Source: Desulfarculaceae bacterium (GTDB lineage Bacteria; Desulfobacterota; Desulfarculia; Desulfarculales; Desulfarculaceae). Taken from it: a stretch of 52,430 bases of DNA. The notes under the pieces are model-generated. The model had not been told where the DNA came from and did not search any database. It saw only the letters and a list, made by a program, of their open reading frames with translations. This document shows positions 37,286 through 46,110 of this stretch, piece by piece. The position numbers were made by a program, and so were the translations under genes. The stretch lies in contig JAIPEN010000018.1 of assembly GCA_021737145.1 (NCBI GenBank), positions 1-52,430 of the forward strand, given 5' to 3'. Numbering within the stretch: position 1 is the first letter of the stretch; the number at the start of each line of letters is the position of its first letter.

Positions 37286-38104
37286 ATGGGCATCACTGTC
37301 GACACCGAAAAATGCACCAAGGACAAGCTCTGCGCCTTGTCCTGTCCGGCCTTGGTCATCACCATGGATACCAAGGACGGCTTTCCCGCCCCGGTGGAGG
37401 GTTTTCAGGAGCTTTGCATCTCCTGTGCCCATTGCCTGGCCATCTGTCCCACCGGGGCCCTCACCTGGAAGGGCATGGGGCCCAATCAGTGCGCCCCCCT
37501 GGATGCCGAGATGCCCAGCCCGGAGCAGCTCACCCGCCTGATCAAGGGACGCCGCTCCATCCGGCGCTACAAAAAACAGCCCCTGGAAAAGAGCACCATC
37601 GAGCGCCTCCTGGAGCTGGCCCGCTACGCCCCCAGCGGTCACAACTCCCAGCCGGTCAACTGGCTGGTTATCTCGGGCCGTGAAAAGCTGGACGAGCTGG
37701 CCGAGCACGTGGTGGACTGGGTCCGCTTCATGGTGGAGAACCATCCGGAGATCGCCGAACCGGCCCACATGGATCTCCTGGTTAAGGCCTGGGAAATGGG
37801 CAAGGACCGCATCTTCCGGGGCACGCCCCATCTGGCCGTGGCCTATGCCGAGAAGGCCAACCGCTACTCCCCGGCCGCCTGCGTCATTGCCCTGGCCTAC
37901 CTGGAGCTGGCCGCCTTTGGCCTGGGCCTGGGCGGTTGCTGGGCCGGCTACTTCAACGCGGCGGCCAACATGCACAAGCCCCTGCAAAAGGCCCTGGACC
38001 TGCCCGAGGGCATGGTCACCTTTGGCGGCATGATGCTGGGCGTGCCCACCTTCGAGTACCAGCGCATCCCGCCGCGCAACCCGGTCAAGGTCACTTGGCG
38101 CTAA
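37286..38104 (+). CDS. Ferredoxin-nitroreductase fusion protein
   Basis: The product has 272 residues. The N-terminal 65 residues carry two Cys clusters (KCTKDKLCALSC and CISCAHCLAICPTGA), giving a 4Fe-4S ferredoxin domain. Residues about 80-265 are an FMN nitroreductase domain (RRSIRRYKKQPLEKSTIERL, ARYAPSGHNSQP). This type of fusion is common in anaerobes; it may reduce nitro or quinone groups, or act in anaerobic cofactor metabolism, using ferredoxin electrons. A strong AAGGAG site precedes the ATG. Confidence 0.92.
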   Translation: MGITVDTEKCTKDKLCALSCPALVITMDTKDGFPAPVEGFQELCISCAHCLAICPTGALTWKGMGPNQCAPLDAEMPSPEQLTRLIKGRRSIRRYKKQPLEKSTIERLLELARYAPSGHNSQPVNWLVISGREKLDELAEHVVDWVRFMVENHPEIAEPAHMDLLVKAWEMGKDRIFRGTPHLAVAYAEKANRYSPAACVIALAYLELAAFGLGLGGCWAGYFNAAANMHKPLQKALDLPEGMVTFGGMMLGVPTFEYQRIPPRNPVKVTWR

Positions 38105-38125
38105 AGAGACTGCCAAGCCTTTACA

Positions 38126-38196
38126 TTGCATAACAATAGCTTAGGATATTTTGCTGAAATGGTATACATCGAGGCGGCTAAGCTATTGTTTTGCAA
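38126..38196. repeat. 19-bp inverted repeat upstream of the archease gene
   Basis: Arms TTGCATAACAATAGCTTAG (38126-38144) and CTAAGCTATTGTTTTGCAA (38178-38196) match at 18 of 19 positions around a 33-base loop. The AT-rich arms stand out from the GC-rich surroundings. It could be a transcription-factor site, a long RNA hairpin, or a miniature mobile element. Confidence 0.8.
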
Positions 38197-38299
38197 TACC
38201 GGAGGGTTGTAAACCCAGATGCGGGCAAAAGGCCATGGTGCACGGAAACCTGTTTGACCAGTCGGTCATCATACTGCGGCCCTTGGGGCGCATTTAGCA

Positions 38300-38720
38300 T
38301 GACCCATCGGTCGGGAACCACCGCCCACACCGCCGATCTGGGCCTGTGGGTGGAGGCCGACAGAGCCTTGTCGAGCTGTTCGAGGCCGCCCCGGCCGCCC
38401 TGGCCGAGCTCATGGTCGAGGGTCCTCGCGGCGGCGAGCCGGCCTGGCTGCCCTTTGGCGCCTCGGGCGCGGACCAGGCCGAGCTGCTGGTGGCCCTGCT
38501 TTCGGAGGTGGTGTTTCTCTGGGACGCGGAGGCCAGGCTGGTGGTCGCGGCCCGGGTGGAGGAACTGAGCCCCACCTCCCTGACCGCCCGCCTGGGGGTG
38601 ATCCCGGCCGACCCGGTTCATCACCGCCCCGGCGAGCCGGTCAAGGCGGTCACCTACCACCAGGCCCGGGTGGAGCCCCGCGCCGGCTCCTGGCGGGGCC
38701 ATGTCATATTAGACGTGTGA
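38300..38720 (+). pseudogene. Archease, frameshifted
   Basis: Archease activates the RNA ligase RtcB. From the ATG at 38300 the frame encodes MTHRSGTTAHTADLGLWVEA (the His and Asp of the archease metal site), then breaks. In the +2 frame it resumes with SLVELFEAAPAALAELMV and ends with KAVTYHQARVEP and a RGHVILDV tail, the archease C-terminus. The shift falls at AGAG (38363-38366), where removing one AG restores a continuous protein. rtcB starts 21 bases after the stop. Either a true 2-base duplication inactivated it or the base sequence has an error here. Confidence 0.8.
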
Positions 38721-38741
38721 TTCCGAACGCTTAGGCAGAAC

Positions 38742-40175
38742 ATGCCATCCTTGCAAAAAATAGACGACTACCGCTGGCGGCTGCCCCGGAGCGGGGACAT
38801 GCTGGTGGACGGCGTGGTCTATGCCGACCAGGAGCTGGTGGACGCCCTGGAGCGCGACGGCACCCTGAAGCAGCTGGGCGGCGTGGCCTCCCTGCCGGGC
38901 ATCGTGGGCCCGGCCCTGGCCATGCCCGACGCCCACCAGGGCTACGGCTTTCCCATCGGCGGGGTGGCGGCGTTTGACCCACGGGTCGGAATAGTCTCGC
39001 CGGGCGGGGTGGGCTATGACATCAACTGCGGGGTGCGCCTGCTGCGCTCCAAGCTGGCCGCGGGGGAGCTGGGGCCCAAGCGCCTGGGAGAGCTGGCCGA
39101 CGCCCTGCTCGCCTCCATACCTGCCGGCGTGGGGGTGGGCAGCCAAAAAAGACTGTCAGAAAAAGAGCTTAGCCGCATAATGCAGCAGGGGGCCGCCTGG
39201 GCGGTGAGCCAGGGTCAGGGCACCACGGGCGACCTGGATTTCTGCGAATCAGGCGGGGTTCTGCCCGGCGCCGACCCAGCCGCAGTTAGTGACCGGGCGG
39301 TCAAAAGAGGGCGGGGCCAGGCTGGCAGCCTGGGAGCGGGCAACCACTTCCTGGAGCTGGCCGAGGTGGCCGAGGTATTCGACGCGGGTGCCGCCAACGC
39401 CTTTGGCCTGGAACCGGGCATGCTGGTCCTGTGGGTCCACTCGGGCAGCCGGGGCCTGGGCCACCAGGTGTGCGACGACTACCTCAGGCGCCTGAACCAG
39501 GATCCGGACGCCCTGCGCCCGGCCGACCGACAGCTGATCGCCGCTCCGGCCGACAGCCCGGTGGGCCGCGACTATCTGGCCGCCATGGCCGCGGCGGCCA
39601 ACTTCGCCTTCAACAACCGCCAGCTTCTCTCCGAGGCCTGCCGCCGGGTCATCGGCCGGGTGCTGGGCCTGGGCCCGGCCGGCTTGGGGATGGGCCTGGT
39701 CTACGACGTGGCCCACAACGTGGCCAAGCGGGAGCGCCACGCGGTCGAGGGCAAGCAGCGCGAGCTCATGGTGCACCGCAAGGGGGCCACCCGCGCCCTG
39801 GGGCCGGGCCATGGAGACCTGCCGCCGCGCTACGCCAAGGCGGGCCAGCCGGTGCTGGTGCCCGGCGACATGGGCACCGCCTCCTATGTTCTAAAAGGCA
39901 CCGCCCGGGCCATGGCCGACACCTTTGCCAGCGCGGCCCATGGGGCGGGCCGGGCCATGAGCCGCACCAAGGCCAAAAAGGCGGCCCGGGGCCGCGACTT
40001 GCGCGCCGAGCTGGCCGCCAACCAGGTGATCGTGCGCGCGGCCAGCGGCAAAACCCTGGCCGAGGAGATGCCCGAGGCCTACAAGGACATCGACCGGGTG
40101 GCCAGGGTCATGCACCACAGCGGCATCGCCACCCTGGTGGCCCGCACCCGCCCCCTGGCCGTGGTCAAGGGCTGA
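38742..40175 (+). CDS. rtcB: RNA-splicing ligase RtcB
   Basis: RtcB joins a 2',3'-cyclic phosphate (or 3'-phosphate) end to a 5'-OH end using GTP and Mn2+, for tRNA or mRNA repair. The 477-residue product keeps the metal ligands (Cys in NCGVRLL; His in AGNHFLEL, VHSGSRGLG and VAHNVA) and the guanylylated His in HGAGRAMSR. Length is normal. It follows the broken archease gene, the usual partner. Confidence 0.95.
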   Translation: MPSLQKIDDYRWRLPRSGDMLVDGVVYADQELVDALERDGTLKQLGGVASLPGIVGPALAMPDAHQGYGFPIGGVAAFDPRVGIVSPGGVGYDINCGVRLLRSKLAAGELGPKRLGELADALLASIPAGVGVGSQKRLSEKELSRIMQQGAAWAVSQGQGTTGDLDFCESGGVLPGADPAAVSDRAVKRGRGQAGSLGAGNHFLELAEVAEVFDAGAANAFGLEPGMLVLWVHSGSRGLGHQVCDDYLRRLNQDPDALRPADRQLIAAPADSPVGRDYLAAMAAAANFAFNNRQLLSEACRRVIGRVLGLGPAGLGMGLVYDVAHNVAKRERHAVEGKQRELMVHRKGATRALGPGHGDLPPRYAKAGQPVLVPGDMGTASYVLKGTARAMADTFASAAHGAGRAMSRTKAKKAARGRDLRAELAANQVIVRAASGKTLAEEMPEAYKDIDRVARVMHHSGIATLVARTRPLAVVKG

Positions 40176-40301
40176 GGCCCGGCTCCCAAAACCCCCCTGA
40201 ACTATGCTACATTGTGCCTGGCCGCCCCGGCGGCCCCGCAATTATGTCGCTTTCCGTGGTTCCTTACTGAAACCAAGCCCCCTCTGCCCTAGGAGGCCCC
40301 C

Positions 40302-41741
40302 ATGCATAAGACCGCCATCTTCGCCGCCCTGCTCGCCCTGCTATGCCTGCTGGCCGTTCCCCTGGCCGCCCTGGCCGCCAGCCAGCCGGCCTATCCCGAG
40401 GTGGTGTTCATCCTGGACGCCTCCGGCTCCATGTGGGGCAAGGCGGGAGGCCAGACCAAGATCGAGGCCGCCAAAGAGGTGATGGCCAAGGCGGTTCCCG
40501 CCCTGCCCGCCGAGGTGCGCCTGGGCCTGGTGGCCTACGGCCACCGCAAAAAGGGCGACTGCGCCGACGTGGAGGTGCTGGTGGCTCCGGGCAGCGGCGA
40601 CCGCGCCGGGCTGCTCAAGAAGGTCGCGGCCCTGAGCCCCAAGGGCAAGACCCCCATAGCCGACTCCATCAAGCAGACCGCCGAGCTGCTCAAATCCAAG
40701 GAGAACGAGACCACCATCGTGCTGGTCTCGGACGGCATCGAGACCTGCGAGGCCGACCCCTGCGGGGTGGTCAAGGCGTTGAAGCAGAGCGGCATCAAGT
40801 TCGTTTTGCAGGTGGTGGGTTTTGACGTGGACGCGGGGGGCAAGGCCCAGCTCGAGTGCCTGGCCAGCGCGGGCGGGGGCAAGTACTTCAGCGCCGGGGA
40901 CGCGGCCGGGCTGATGGCCGCATTGGAGGCGGTCAAGAAAGAGGTGACCGTAAAGGTGGAGGCGGCCAAGACGGTCAAGACCAAGGCCAAGAGCCGCCTG
41001 GGCAAGCTCAAGATCACCGTGCCCGCCGAGGCGGTCAAAAGCCTGGCCGGGCTCAAGATAATCCGGGTCAAGGACAACAAGCTGTTAAAGAACACCAAGA
41101 GCGTGGCCGGCGAGCACCCGCTGCTGGCCGGCAAGTACCAGGTGGTGCTGGCCTTCGCCAATCCCAACTACCGCAAGCCCGACGACGCGGTGGTGGGGGT
41201 CTACGAGGTCAAGGGCGGCGAGGTCACCGAGGTGGCCCTGGGCGCGGTGGCCATCAACATCGCCAAGGAGCTCACCAAGGCGGTGAGCGGGGTCAGCCTG
41301 GTGGACCAAAAGACCGGCAAGCCCTTTGTCACCCACGACAGCAAGAACAACAACTACTATCTGTTCAAGACCCGCCCGGTGCCGCCGGGCGACTGGACCC
41401 TCAAGTTCCAATACAGCAACAGCCCCGCCCCCACCGTGGTGGCCAAGGGGCTGAAGGTGGCGGCCGGCCAGACCGCCACCGCCACCCTGGACAGCGGGGT
41501 GGCCCTGAAAAAGGCCCCCGGCGTCACCGGCTGGAACCTGAACCCCGCGGGCCAGGACAAGCCCCTGTTGCAGGTGCGCCGCCGCTGGGACAACGACTTC
41601 CCCCTGTGGAAGGCCTTCGCGGTGCCGCCGGGCTCCTATGACCTCTACATCCTGCAAAAAGGCATGACCGAGCCCCTGCCGGTGGGCGAGGGCCTTCAGA
41701 TCAAGGCGGGCAAGACCGTGCTCTTCGACGCCGGTCTGTAG
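40302..41741 (+). CDS. Secreted von Willebrand factor type A protein
   Basis: The product has 479 residues with a signal peptide (residues 1-26). The VWA domain (about 30-210) has a complete MIDAS site: DASGSM, the Thr in KGKTPIADS, and Asp in VSDGIETC. A Lys/Val-rich linker (about 215-235) leads to a beta-rich C-terminal half, which may be two or three Ig-like domains. It is probably periplasmic or surface, binding a partner through a metal ion. It stands alone with an AGGAGG ribosome binding site. Confidence 0.88.
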   Translation: MHKTAIFAALLALLCLLAVPLAALAASQPAYPEVVFILDASGSMWGKAGGQTKIEAAKEVMAKAVPALPAEVRLGLVAYGHRKKGDCADVEVLVAPGSGDRAGLLKKVAALSPKGKTPIADSIKQTAELLKSKENETTIVLVSDGIETCEADPCGVVKALKQSGIKFVLQVVGFDVDAGGKAQLECLASAGGGKYFSAGDAAGLMAALEAVKKEVTVKVEAAKTVKTKAKSRLGKLKITVPAEAVKSLAGLKIIRVKDNKLLKNTKSVAGEHPLLAGKYQVVLAFANPNYRKPDDAVVGVYEVKGGEVTEVALGAVAINIAKELTKAVSGVSLVDQKTGKPFVTHDSKNNNYYLFKTRPVPPGDWTLKFQYSNSPAPTVVAKGLKVAAGQTATATLDSGVALKKAPGVTGWNLNPAGQDKPLLQVRRRWDNDFPLWKAFAVPPGSYDLYILQKGMTEPLPVGEGLQIKAGKTVLFDAGL

Positions 41742-41790
41742 GGCAGGGCCATCAGGCCGCGCGCCGTTGCCTTGCTTGGCGCCCTGGCAC

Positions 41791-41934
41791 ATGAACAAGA
41801 TGGTGCTCGACACCAAGCTGAACCAGGCCCAAAGCAAGCACCACCCGGAGATGGAGCTGCCGCCTTTTCTCAAGGCCCTGGTGCAGTGGCGCGAATTGGC
41901 CACACTGGTGCCCTGCAAAAATTTTCAGTACTAA
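41791..41934 (+). CDS. Possible short protein, 47 codons
   Basis: An open frame from ATG at 41791 to the TAA at 41932 encodes a 47-residue peptide with a helical, amphipathic character (LDTKLNQAQSKHHPEM, then LPPFLKALVQWRELATL). There is no clear ribosome binding site and no family is recognised. It may be a real small gene or a fragment of a larger lost one. Confidence 0.3.
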   Translation: MNKMVLDTKLNQAQSKHHPEMELPPFLKALVQWRELATLVPCKNFQY

Positions 41935-42001
41935 AAGGGTTTGGTCAGGCCGTCAGGCCATAGAGGGGAATGGCCGGCCTGACGGGCAGGTCAAGGCAGC
42001 C

Positions 42002-42190
42002 TCAACGCCGCCTTTTACTGTGCTTGGCCGCCGCGGCCACGAAACTGATGCCCACGATGCCCAGGATCACCGACAGGGCCAGCGATTCAAGGGTGAGTCC
42101 TCCCATGAAATTGGTCGCCGCGTAATTAAAGCAAAATATAGCTCCGACAAAGCAAATGACGGAGAAAAATATGTATATGAGCAAGGTCAT
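42002..42190 (-). CDS. Small two-segment membrane protein, unknown function
   Basis: The product has 62 residues with two hydrophobic segments (about residues 2-22 and 36-54) and a basic tail KHSKRRR, which sets the C-terminus in the cytoplasm. The composition is convincing for a membrane protein, but the ribosome binding site is weak. Nothing recognisable is seen in the flanking region to 42371. Confidence 0.45.
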   Translation of the reverse strand: MTLLIYIFFSVICFVGAIFCFNYAATNFMGGLTLESLALSVILGIVGISFVAAAAKHSKRRR

Positions 42191-42371
42191 CGCTGTATCT
42201 ATTTATCCAATCGGGGCTGTTTGGTTCTGGCTGCAATCAAGTAAACGGCCCTTCGGTTACCCTACGGCTAAATCGTCGCGGTGTTGCCTCTAATTCATCA
42301 AAACAAAATGCCGTTTAAATTTAAGGATATACCATATGATAACTCTCTGCAAAATTTAATGCCTACTCGGC

Positions 42372-43376
42372 TTACCAACAAACCCGGTTTCGCCCTCCTT
42401 CCTTGGCCTCGTAAAGTTTGGCGTCCACCCTTTCCAGGAAGCGGTCCCGCGTATCGTGGGGCTCCACGGAAGCCACCCCCAGGCTCACGGTGACCCGCCC
42501 CGCCTGATCGAAACCGTGATCCGCCACCTTGCGCCGGATGCGCTCGGCCGCGCCCACCCCGGCCTCCAGCGAAGTGTCCGGCAAAAAGGCCACGAACTCC
42601 TCGCCCCCGTAGCGGATCAGATAGTCGCCCTTGCGCATCATCTTGCCCACGATCTCCGCCAGCTCGTGCAGCACGATGTCGCCCACGTGATGCCCGAAGG
42701 TGTCGTTGACCAGCTTGAAGTGGTCGATGTCCAACATGATCATGGTCAGCGGGGTCTTGTGGCGGCGGGACCGCTCCATCTCGAAGCCCATCACTTCGTC
42801 GAACTTGCGCCGGTTGAACACCCCGGTCAAATCGTCGGTGACCACCGCCTTTTTTAGCTCCTCCTGCAGGCGGTACTTGCCGTAGTGATAGGCCTCCAGG
42901 GTCACGATCATGTCCAGCATGGCCACCTTGGATATGGACTCGAACACTTCCTCGGGGTTGCCGCTGTGGGCCTCCACCACCATTTTCAGGCCTTCCAAAT
43001 ACTTCGAATAGGCCCCGATGTACCACAAGGGAACGATGCCCAGCTCGGTGTGGCGCCAGCCCACCGCCAGGCGGCTCATTAGATAGTCCCAGCCGTATTC
43101 GCCGGAGATGAGCATGCGGAAATAATCCATCTGCTTTTCTTTGAGCACGGCGATGGTGGTGTTGTCCTTGATAATCTCGCGGGTCTCGGGAAAGCGGCTC
43201 AGGTGCTCATAAAAATTGTCGAACATTTCAGGAGGAAGTTCCGCCAGGCCAGCGGAAAAATCCTTGATCAACGCGATGTCCTTTTCGCCGATTTCCAAAA
43301 ATCGTTTGCGCTGCTCAAAGTCCTCTTCCGAAATATTGAGTTCCTTGGCTATGCGGTGGGATATGTCTTTTTCCAT
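42372..43376 (-). CDS. Globin-coupled diguanylate cyclase
   Basis: The 334-residue product starts at the ATG at 43376 after AAGGAGAGG. Residues about 30-155 are a globin-coupled sensor domain: WRHTELGIVPLWYIGAYS contains the likely proximal heme His. Residues about 175-330 are a GGDEF domain with GGEEF intact (RYGGEEFVAF) and the I-site RKGD five residues upstream. It should sense oxygen or another gas through heme and make c-di-GMP, with product feedback. This is the second GGDEF gene in the window. Confidence 0.9.
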   Translation of the reverse strand: MEKDISHRIAKELNISEEDFEQRKRFLEIGEKDIALIKDFSAGLAELPPEMFDNFYEHLSRFPETREIIKDNTTIAVLKEKQMDYFRMLISGEYGWDYLMSRLAVGWRHTELGIVPLWYIGAYSKYLEGLKMVVEAHSGNPEEVFESISKVAMLDMIVTLEAYHYGKYRLQEELKKAVVTDDLTGVFNRRKFDEVMGFEMERSRRHKTPLTMIMLDIDHFKLVNDTFGHHVGDIVLHELAEIVGKMMRKGDYLIRYGGEEFVAFLPDTSLEAGVGAAERIRRKVADHGFDQAGRVTVSLGVASVEPHDTRDRFLERVDAKLYEAKEGGRNRVCW

Positions 43377-43704
43377 GCGCCTCTCCTTGTCTCCCCCGCG
43401 GCCGTATTCCGGAAAATCATCCTCACTTGATAATATGTTAGCTTCCACCGACGGCAAACCACAAGGCTGCCGCTCCACCAAGCCCCTTGACCCCGGCTCA
43501 ATGGGCCGGGGATAATTTAATTACGGAGCCATGAGCAAAGGGAAGCCCGTTAGGCCCCGGGGTCAGGCCCCGGGCCGAAGCTCAATCCGACCACCGCCTC
43601 TCCCCGCCCGCGTTTACCTCAAGACCCGCTCATCCCCACAGACTCTTGCATCAGCGCATCTATCAGGCCTGACTCCGCAAACCGCCAAGGCAAGGAGGAG
43701 AGCC
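43377..43704. other. Intergenic region between the globin-coupled cyclase and the GAF gene
   Basis: No gene is supported. It holds a strong GC-rich hairpin (43553-43562 with 43568-43576, about 9 bp) and the GGAGGAG site of the next gene. The region must carry divergent promoters, but no clear -35/-10 pair is seen. Confidence 0.5.
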
Positions 43705-44298
43705 ATGCAAAACAAGGTGCGTTACTCGTTACCGGCCCACTTCAACTACCAGACCCTGGCCGAGATATGCGACCTGATCTCGTCGGCCAAAAACATGGAA
43801 ACCGCCGCCCGGTCCACGGTGCACTACTTCACCAATCTGCTGGGCATGAAGGGCGCGGCCCTGATGCTCCTGAACCGGCGCAGCAAGAAGCTGGAGCTGG
43901 CCGCCTCCCAGGGCCTGAGCGACTACTACCTGAACAAGGGTCCCATCAGCGCCAGCCGCTCCATTGCCGCCTCCATCAGCGAGGGGCCGGTGGCCATATT
44001 CAACGTGAGCGACGACCCCCGCCTGCAATACCCTTCCGAGGCGGCCGAGGAGGGCATCGCATCCCTGCTCAGCACTCCCCTGGTGCTCAGGGGCAAGCCC
44101 ATGGGGGTGCTGCGGATCTACACCGCCGAGCCCTGGGAATTCACCATGGATGACATCACCTTCGTGCAGGCCGTGGCCCTCATGCTGGCCCTGGTGCTGG
44201 ACAACCTGCGCGTGTCCAAGGCCTACAAGACCTCCATCGAGGAGCTCAAGACCCTCCGGGCCCCCATCAAGCCAGCCAAGCGGACCCTTCACGAATAA
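43705..44298 (+). CDS. GAF-domain protein
   Basis: The product has 197 residues, essentially one GAF domain: TLAEICDLISSAKNMETAARS in the first helix, GMKGAALMLLNRRSKKLELAASQGLSD in the central sheet, and SLLSTPLVLRGKPMGVLRIYT as the conserved core. It has no output domain, so it may bind a small ligand and act on a partner. Start ATG after AAGGAGGAG. An open frame reaching further upstream lacks a ribosome binding site and is not used. Confidence 0.88.
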   Translation: MQNKVRYSLPAHFNYQTLAEICDLISSAKNMETAARSTVHYFTNLLGMKGAALMLLNRRSKKLELAASQGLSDYYLNKGPISASRSIAASISEGPVAIFNVSDDPRLQYPSEAAEEGIASLLSTPLVLRGKPMGVLRIYTAEPWEFTMDDITFVQAVALMLALVLDNLRVSKAYKTSIEELKTLRAPIKPAKRTLHE

Positions 44299-44520
44299 CC
44301 CCCGGACCGGCCGCCTGGACCCCTTGGAATAGGCGGCCGGACTGGGCTCCGGGGCGGTCATCAAGGGCAACTGCACAATAAAATTTGCTTTTTAGACCCA
44401 ATTTTAACCACAATAGGTATTAAGAACTTCAATCAACCCAATGTTTCGATCCGTGGAGCCATGGCCAACCCTCCTGCTCCGTTAGGCCATTTTCACCTGG
44501 AACATTAAGGAGTTAATTCT

Positions 44521-44835
44521 ATGACCAAGGCCAAGAGCGAGCTGCAAAAAGACAAGGACAAGCTGGCCAAGGACTTCAAGAAAATCATCGCCGACGCCGA
44601 GGGCCTTCTGGGCACCCTGGAGGGCGATTTGGACGAAAAGGCCCAGGAGGCCAAGGCGCATCTTGAAAACAGCCTCCAAGAGGCCAAGGAAAAATTCCAG
44701 GACCTGGACCAGAAGCTGTTGGATGCGGCCCACAAGGCCGAGGAGCACGTCAAGGAGCACCCCTTGGCCTCGCTGGGCGTGGCCTTCGGGGCGGGCATGC
44801 TGCTCACCCTGCTCTTGAACAACCGCCGGAGCTAG
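44521..44835 (+). CDS. YqjD/ElaB-like membrane-anchored ribosome-associated family protein
   Basis: The 104-residue product is highly charged and helical for residues 1 to about 78, with heptad-like spacing (KSELQKDKDKLAKDFKKI, then AKEKFQDLDQKLLDAAH). It ends in EEHVKEHPLASLGVAFGAGMLLTLLL and a basic tip, the C-terminal anchor of the DUF883 family. Family members bind stationary-phase ribosomes to the membrane in E. coli. It starts an operon with the next two genes, with a 2-base gap. Confidence 0.88.
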   Translation: MTKAKSELQKDKDKLAKDFKKIIADAEGLLGTLEGDLDEKAQEAKAHLENSLQEAKEKFQDLDQKLLDAAHKAEEHVKEHPLASLGVAFGAGMLLTLLLNNRRS

Positions 44836-44837
44836 GC

Positions 44838-45215
44838 ATGCTGGACCTGGTCAATCTTTTGGCCGAGGCTCCCCGCACCGCGCGGCGCGCCTCCTCCCTG
44901 GGCCTGGCCCTGTTGCGCAACCGGGTGGAGCTGTTTTCCCTGGAGCTGCGCGAGGAACGCCACAGGGTGTTCAGCCTGTTCCTGTGGGGAGGGGCCGGCC
45001 TGCTGCTGGGCATGGTGGGGGTGGTGCTGGCCGCCTTTGCGGTCATCTACGCCTTTCCACCGGCCCACCGCTGGACCGCCGCGGCGGTGTGCGCCCTCAT
45101 CTTCCTGGCCGGGTCGGGGGTGGCCTTTTTGGTGGTGCGCGCCCGCCTCAACAAATCCGAGCCTCCCTTTGCCCGCACCCTGGCCGAGCTGCACAAGGAC
45201 CAGCAAGCCTTATGA
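44838..45215 (+). CDS. YqjE-like phage-holin superfamily membrane protein
   Basis: The 125-residue product has an amphipathic N-terminal region and two transmembrane segments (about residues 47-70 and 78-100), the layout of YqjE (putative actinobacterial holin-X, DUF1469). Function unknown; in E. coli it sits in the same yqjD-yqjE-yqjK operon as here. It overlaps the next gene by 4 bases (ATGA). Confidence 0.8.
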   Translation: MLDLVNLLAEAPRTARRASSLGLALLRNRVELFSLELREERHRVFSLFLWGGAGLLLGMVGVVLAAFAVIYAFPPAHRWTAAAVCALIFLAGSGVAFLVVRARLNKSEPPFARTLAELHKDQQAL

Positions 45216-45415
45216 GCCGGGAGCTGCGCCGCTTGGAGTTGAAGGCCATCGCCCTGCAGGGCGAGTCGGATCTGTTGCGCCTGCGCTTCCGGGATCATGC
45301 CCGCGACCTGGGCCGGGTGGTGGACAAGACCCGCCAGGCCCTGGCCCTGGGAATCCTGGCCTGGAACGCCTTGGCCGCCCTGTGGGCGCGGCGGGACAAG
45401 GACCGGCAAGACTGA
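45212..45415 (+). CDS. YqjK-like small protein
   Basis: The product has 67 residues: a charged helix (ELRRLELKAIALQGESDLLR, followed by RLRFRDHARDLGR) and a short hydrophobic segment (LALGILAWNALAALWA) with a basic end. Position and pattern match the third gene of yqjDEK operons. The ATG overlaps the stop of the previous gene, so it is translationally coupled. The sequence similarity is weak, so the call rests largely on context. Confidence 0.7.
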   Translation: MSRELRRLELKAIALQGESDLLRLRFRDHARDLGRVVDKTRQALALGILAWNALAALWARRDKDRQD

Positions 45416-45443
45416 TCCCGCCGCCGCGTCAAGCCAAAAATCA

Positions 45444-45475
45444 GGGCCTCCGGCGTCGTCACCGGAGGCCCTTTT
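45444..45475 (+). terminator. Terminator after the yqjDEK-like operon
   Basis: A 10-bp perfect stem (45444-45453 with 45462-45471), 8-base loop, TTTT. Confidence 0.88.
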
Positions 45476-45509
45476 CTCACCATTGGCAGCCGTTGAACCG
45501 GCTACAGTC

Positions 45510-46094
45510 TCATCCCTTGAGCACCGCTGCCCGCGACATGCTCACCTTGGGCTGGGCGGCCAGATCGTAACCCGCCTCTTGGGTCAGCTTCAGGGAGGCG
45601 GCAAAGGCCTCCTGGCTTACGTGCATGCGCGGCTCGGCCAGAAAAAAGACCCCGCCCGGCTTGAGCAAGTGCTTCACCTGGGCCATGAATCCCGCCTGAT
45701 CCGGAACCTCGTGCAGCATCCAAAAGGCCAGCACCAGATCCAGGCCACCGGACAGGTCCTCGCCACCCAGGTTGTCGGCCGTCACCTGCCTGGTCTCGAT
45801 GCGCCCGCCCAGGCCGGCCCGTTCCGCCCGGCCGCGCACCCGGCTCAGCATCTTTTCCTGCAAGTCCAGGGAGTAGACCTTGCCCTCGTCCCCCACCAGG
45901 CGGGCCAGTCCCAGGGAAAAGAAACCCATGCCGCAGCCGATGTCCGCGGCCCGGCTTCCCCGGCCCACGTATTCCCCGAACATCTTGGCCGGATCGTGGG
46001 CCAGGCGGCGCAGGGGGTTGTCAAAGGTATAGGCCAGCCACCAGGGGCATACGTGTTGCTTTTCCACGGCTCGATCCTTTCGCGGGGCCGACAT
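45510..46094 (-). CDS. Class I SAM-dependent methyltransferase
   Basis: The product has 194 residues. Motif I is AADIGCGMGFFSLGLA (about residues 48-63), the acidic loop VYSLDLQEKML follows, and post-motif DLVLAFWMLHEVPD and KPGGVFFLAEP are present. The pattern resembles UbiE/arsenite-type methyltransferases, but no Cys triad for arsenic is seen. It is 16 bases downstream of the marR gene on the same strand, so it is probably regulated by it. Confidence 0.88.
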   Translation of the reverse strand: MSAPRKDRAVEKQHVCPWWLAYTFDNPLRRLAHDPAKMFGEYVGRGSRAADIGCGMGFFSLGLARLVGDEGKVYSLDLQEKMLSRVRGRAERAGLGGRIETRQVTADNLGGEDLSGGLDLVLAFWMLHEVPDQAGFMAQVKHLLKPGGVFFLAEPRMHVSQEAFAASLKLTQEAGYDLAAQPKVSMSRAAVLKG

Positions 46095-46110
46095 GCTCGG
46101 GCGGCCTGAA

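Noticed and set aside
38191..38568. A 125-codon frame running through the start of the archease gene
   Set aside because: Its second half is out of frame with the archease C-terminus and becomes low-complexity; the archease reading with one 2-base shift explains the region better.
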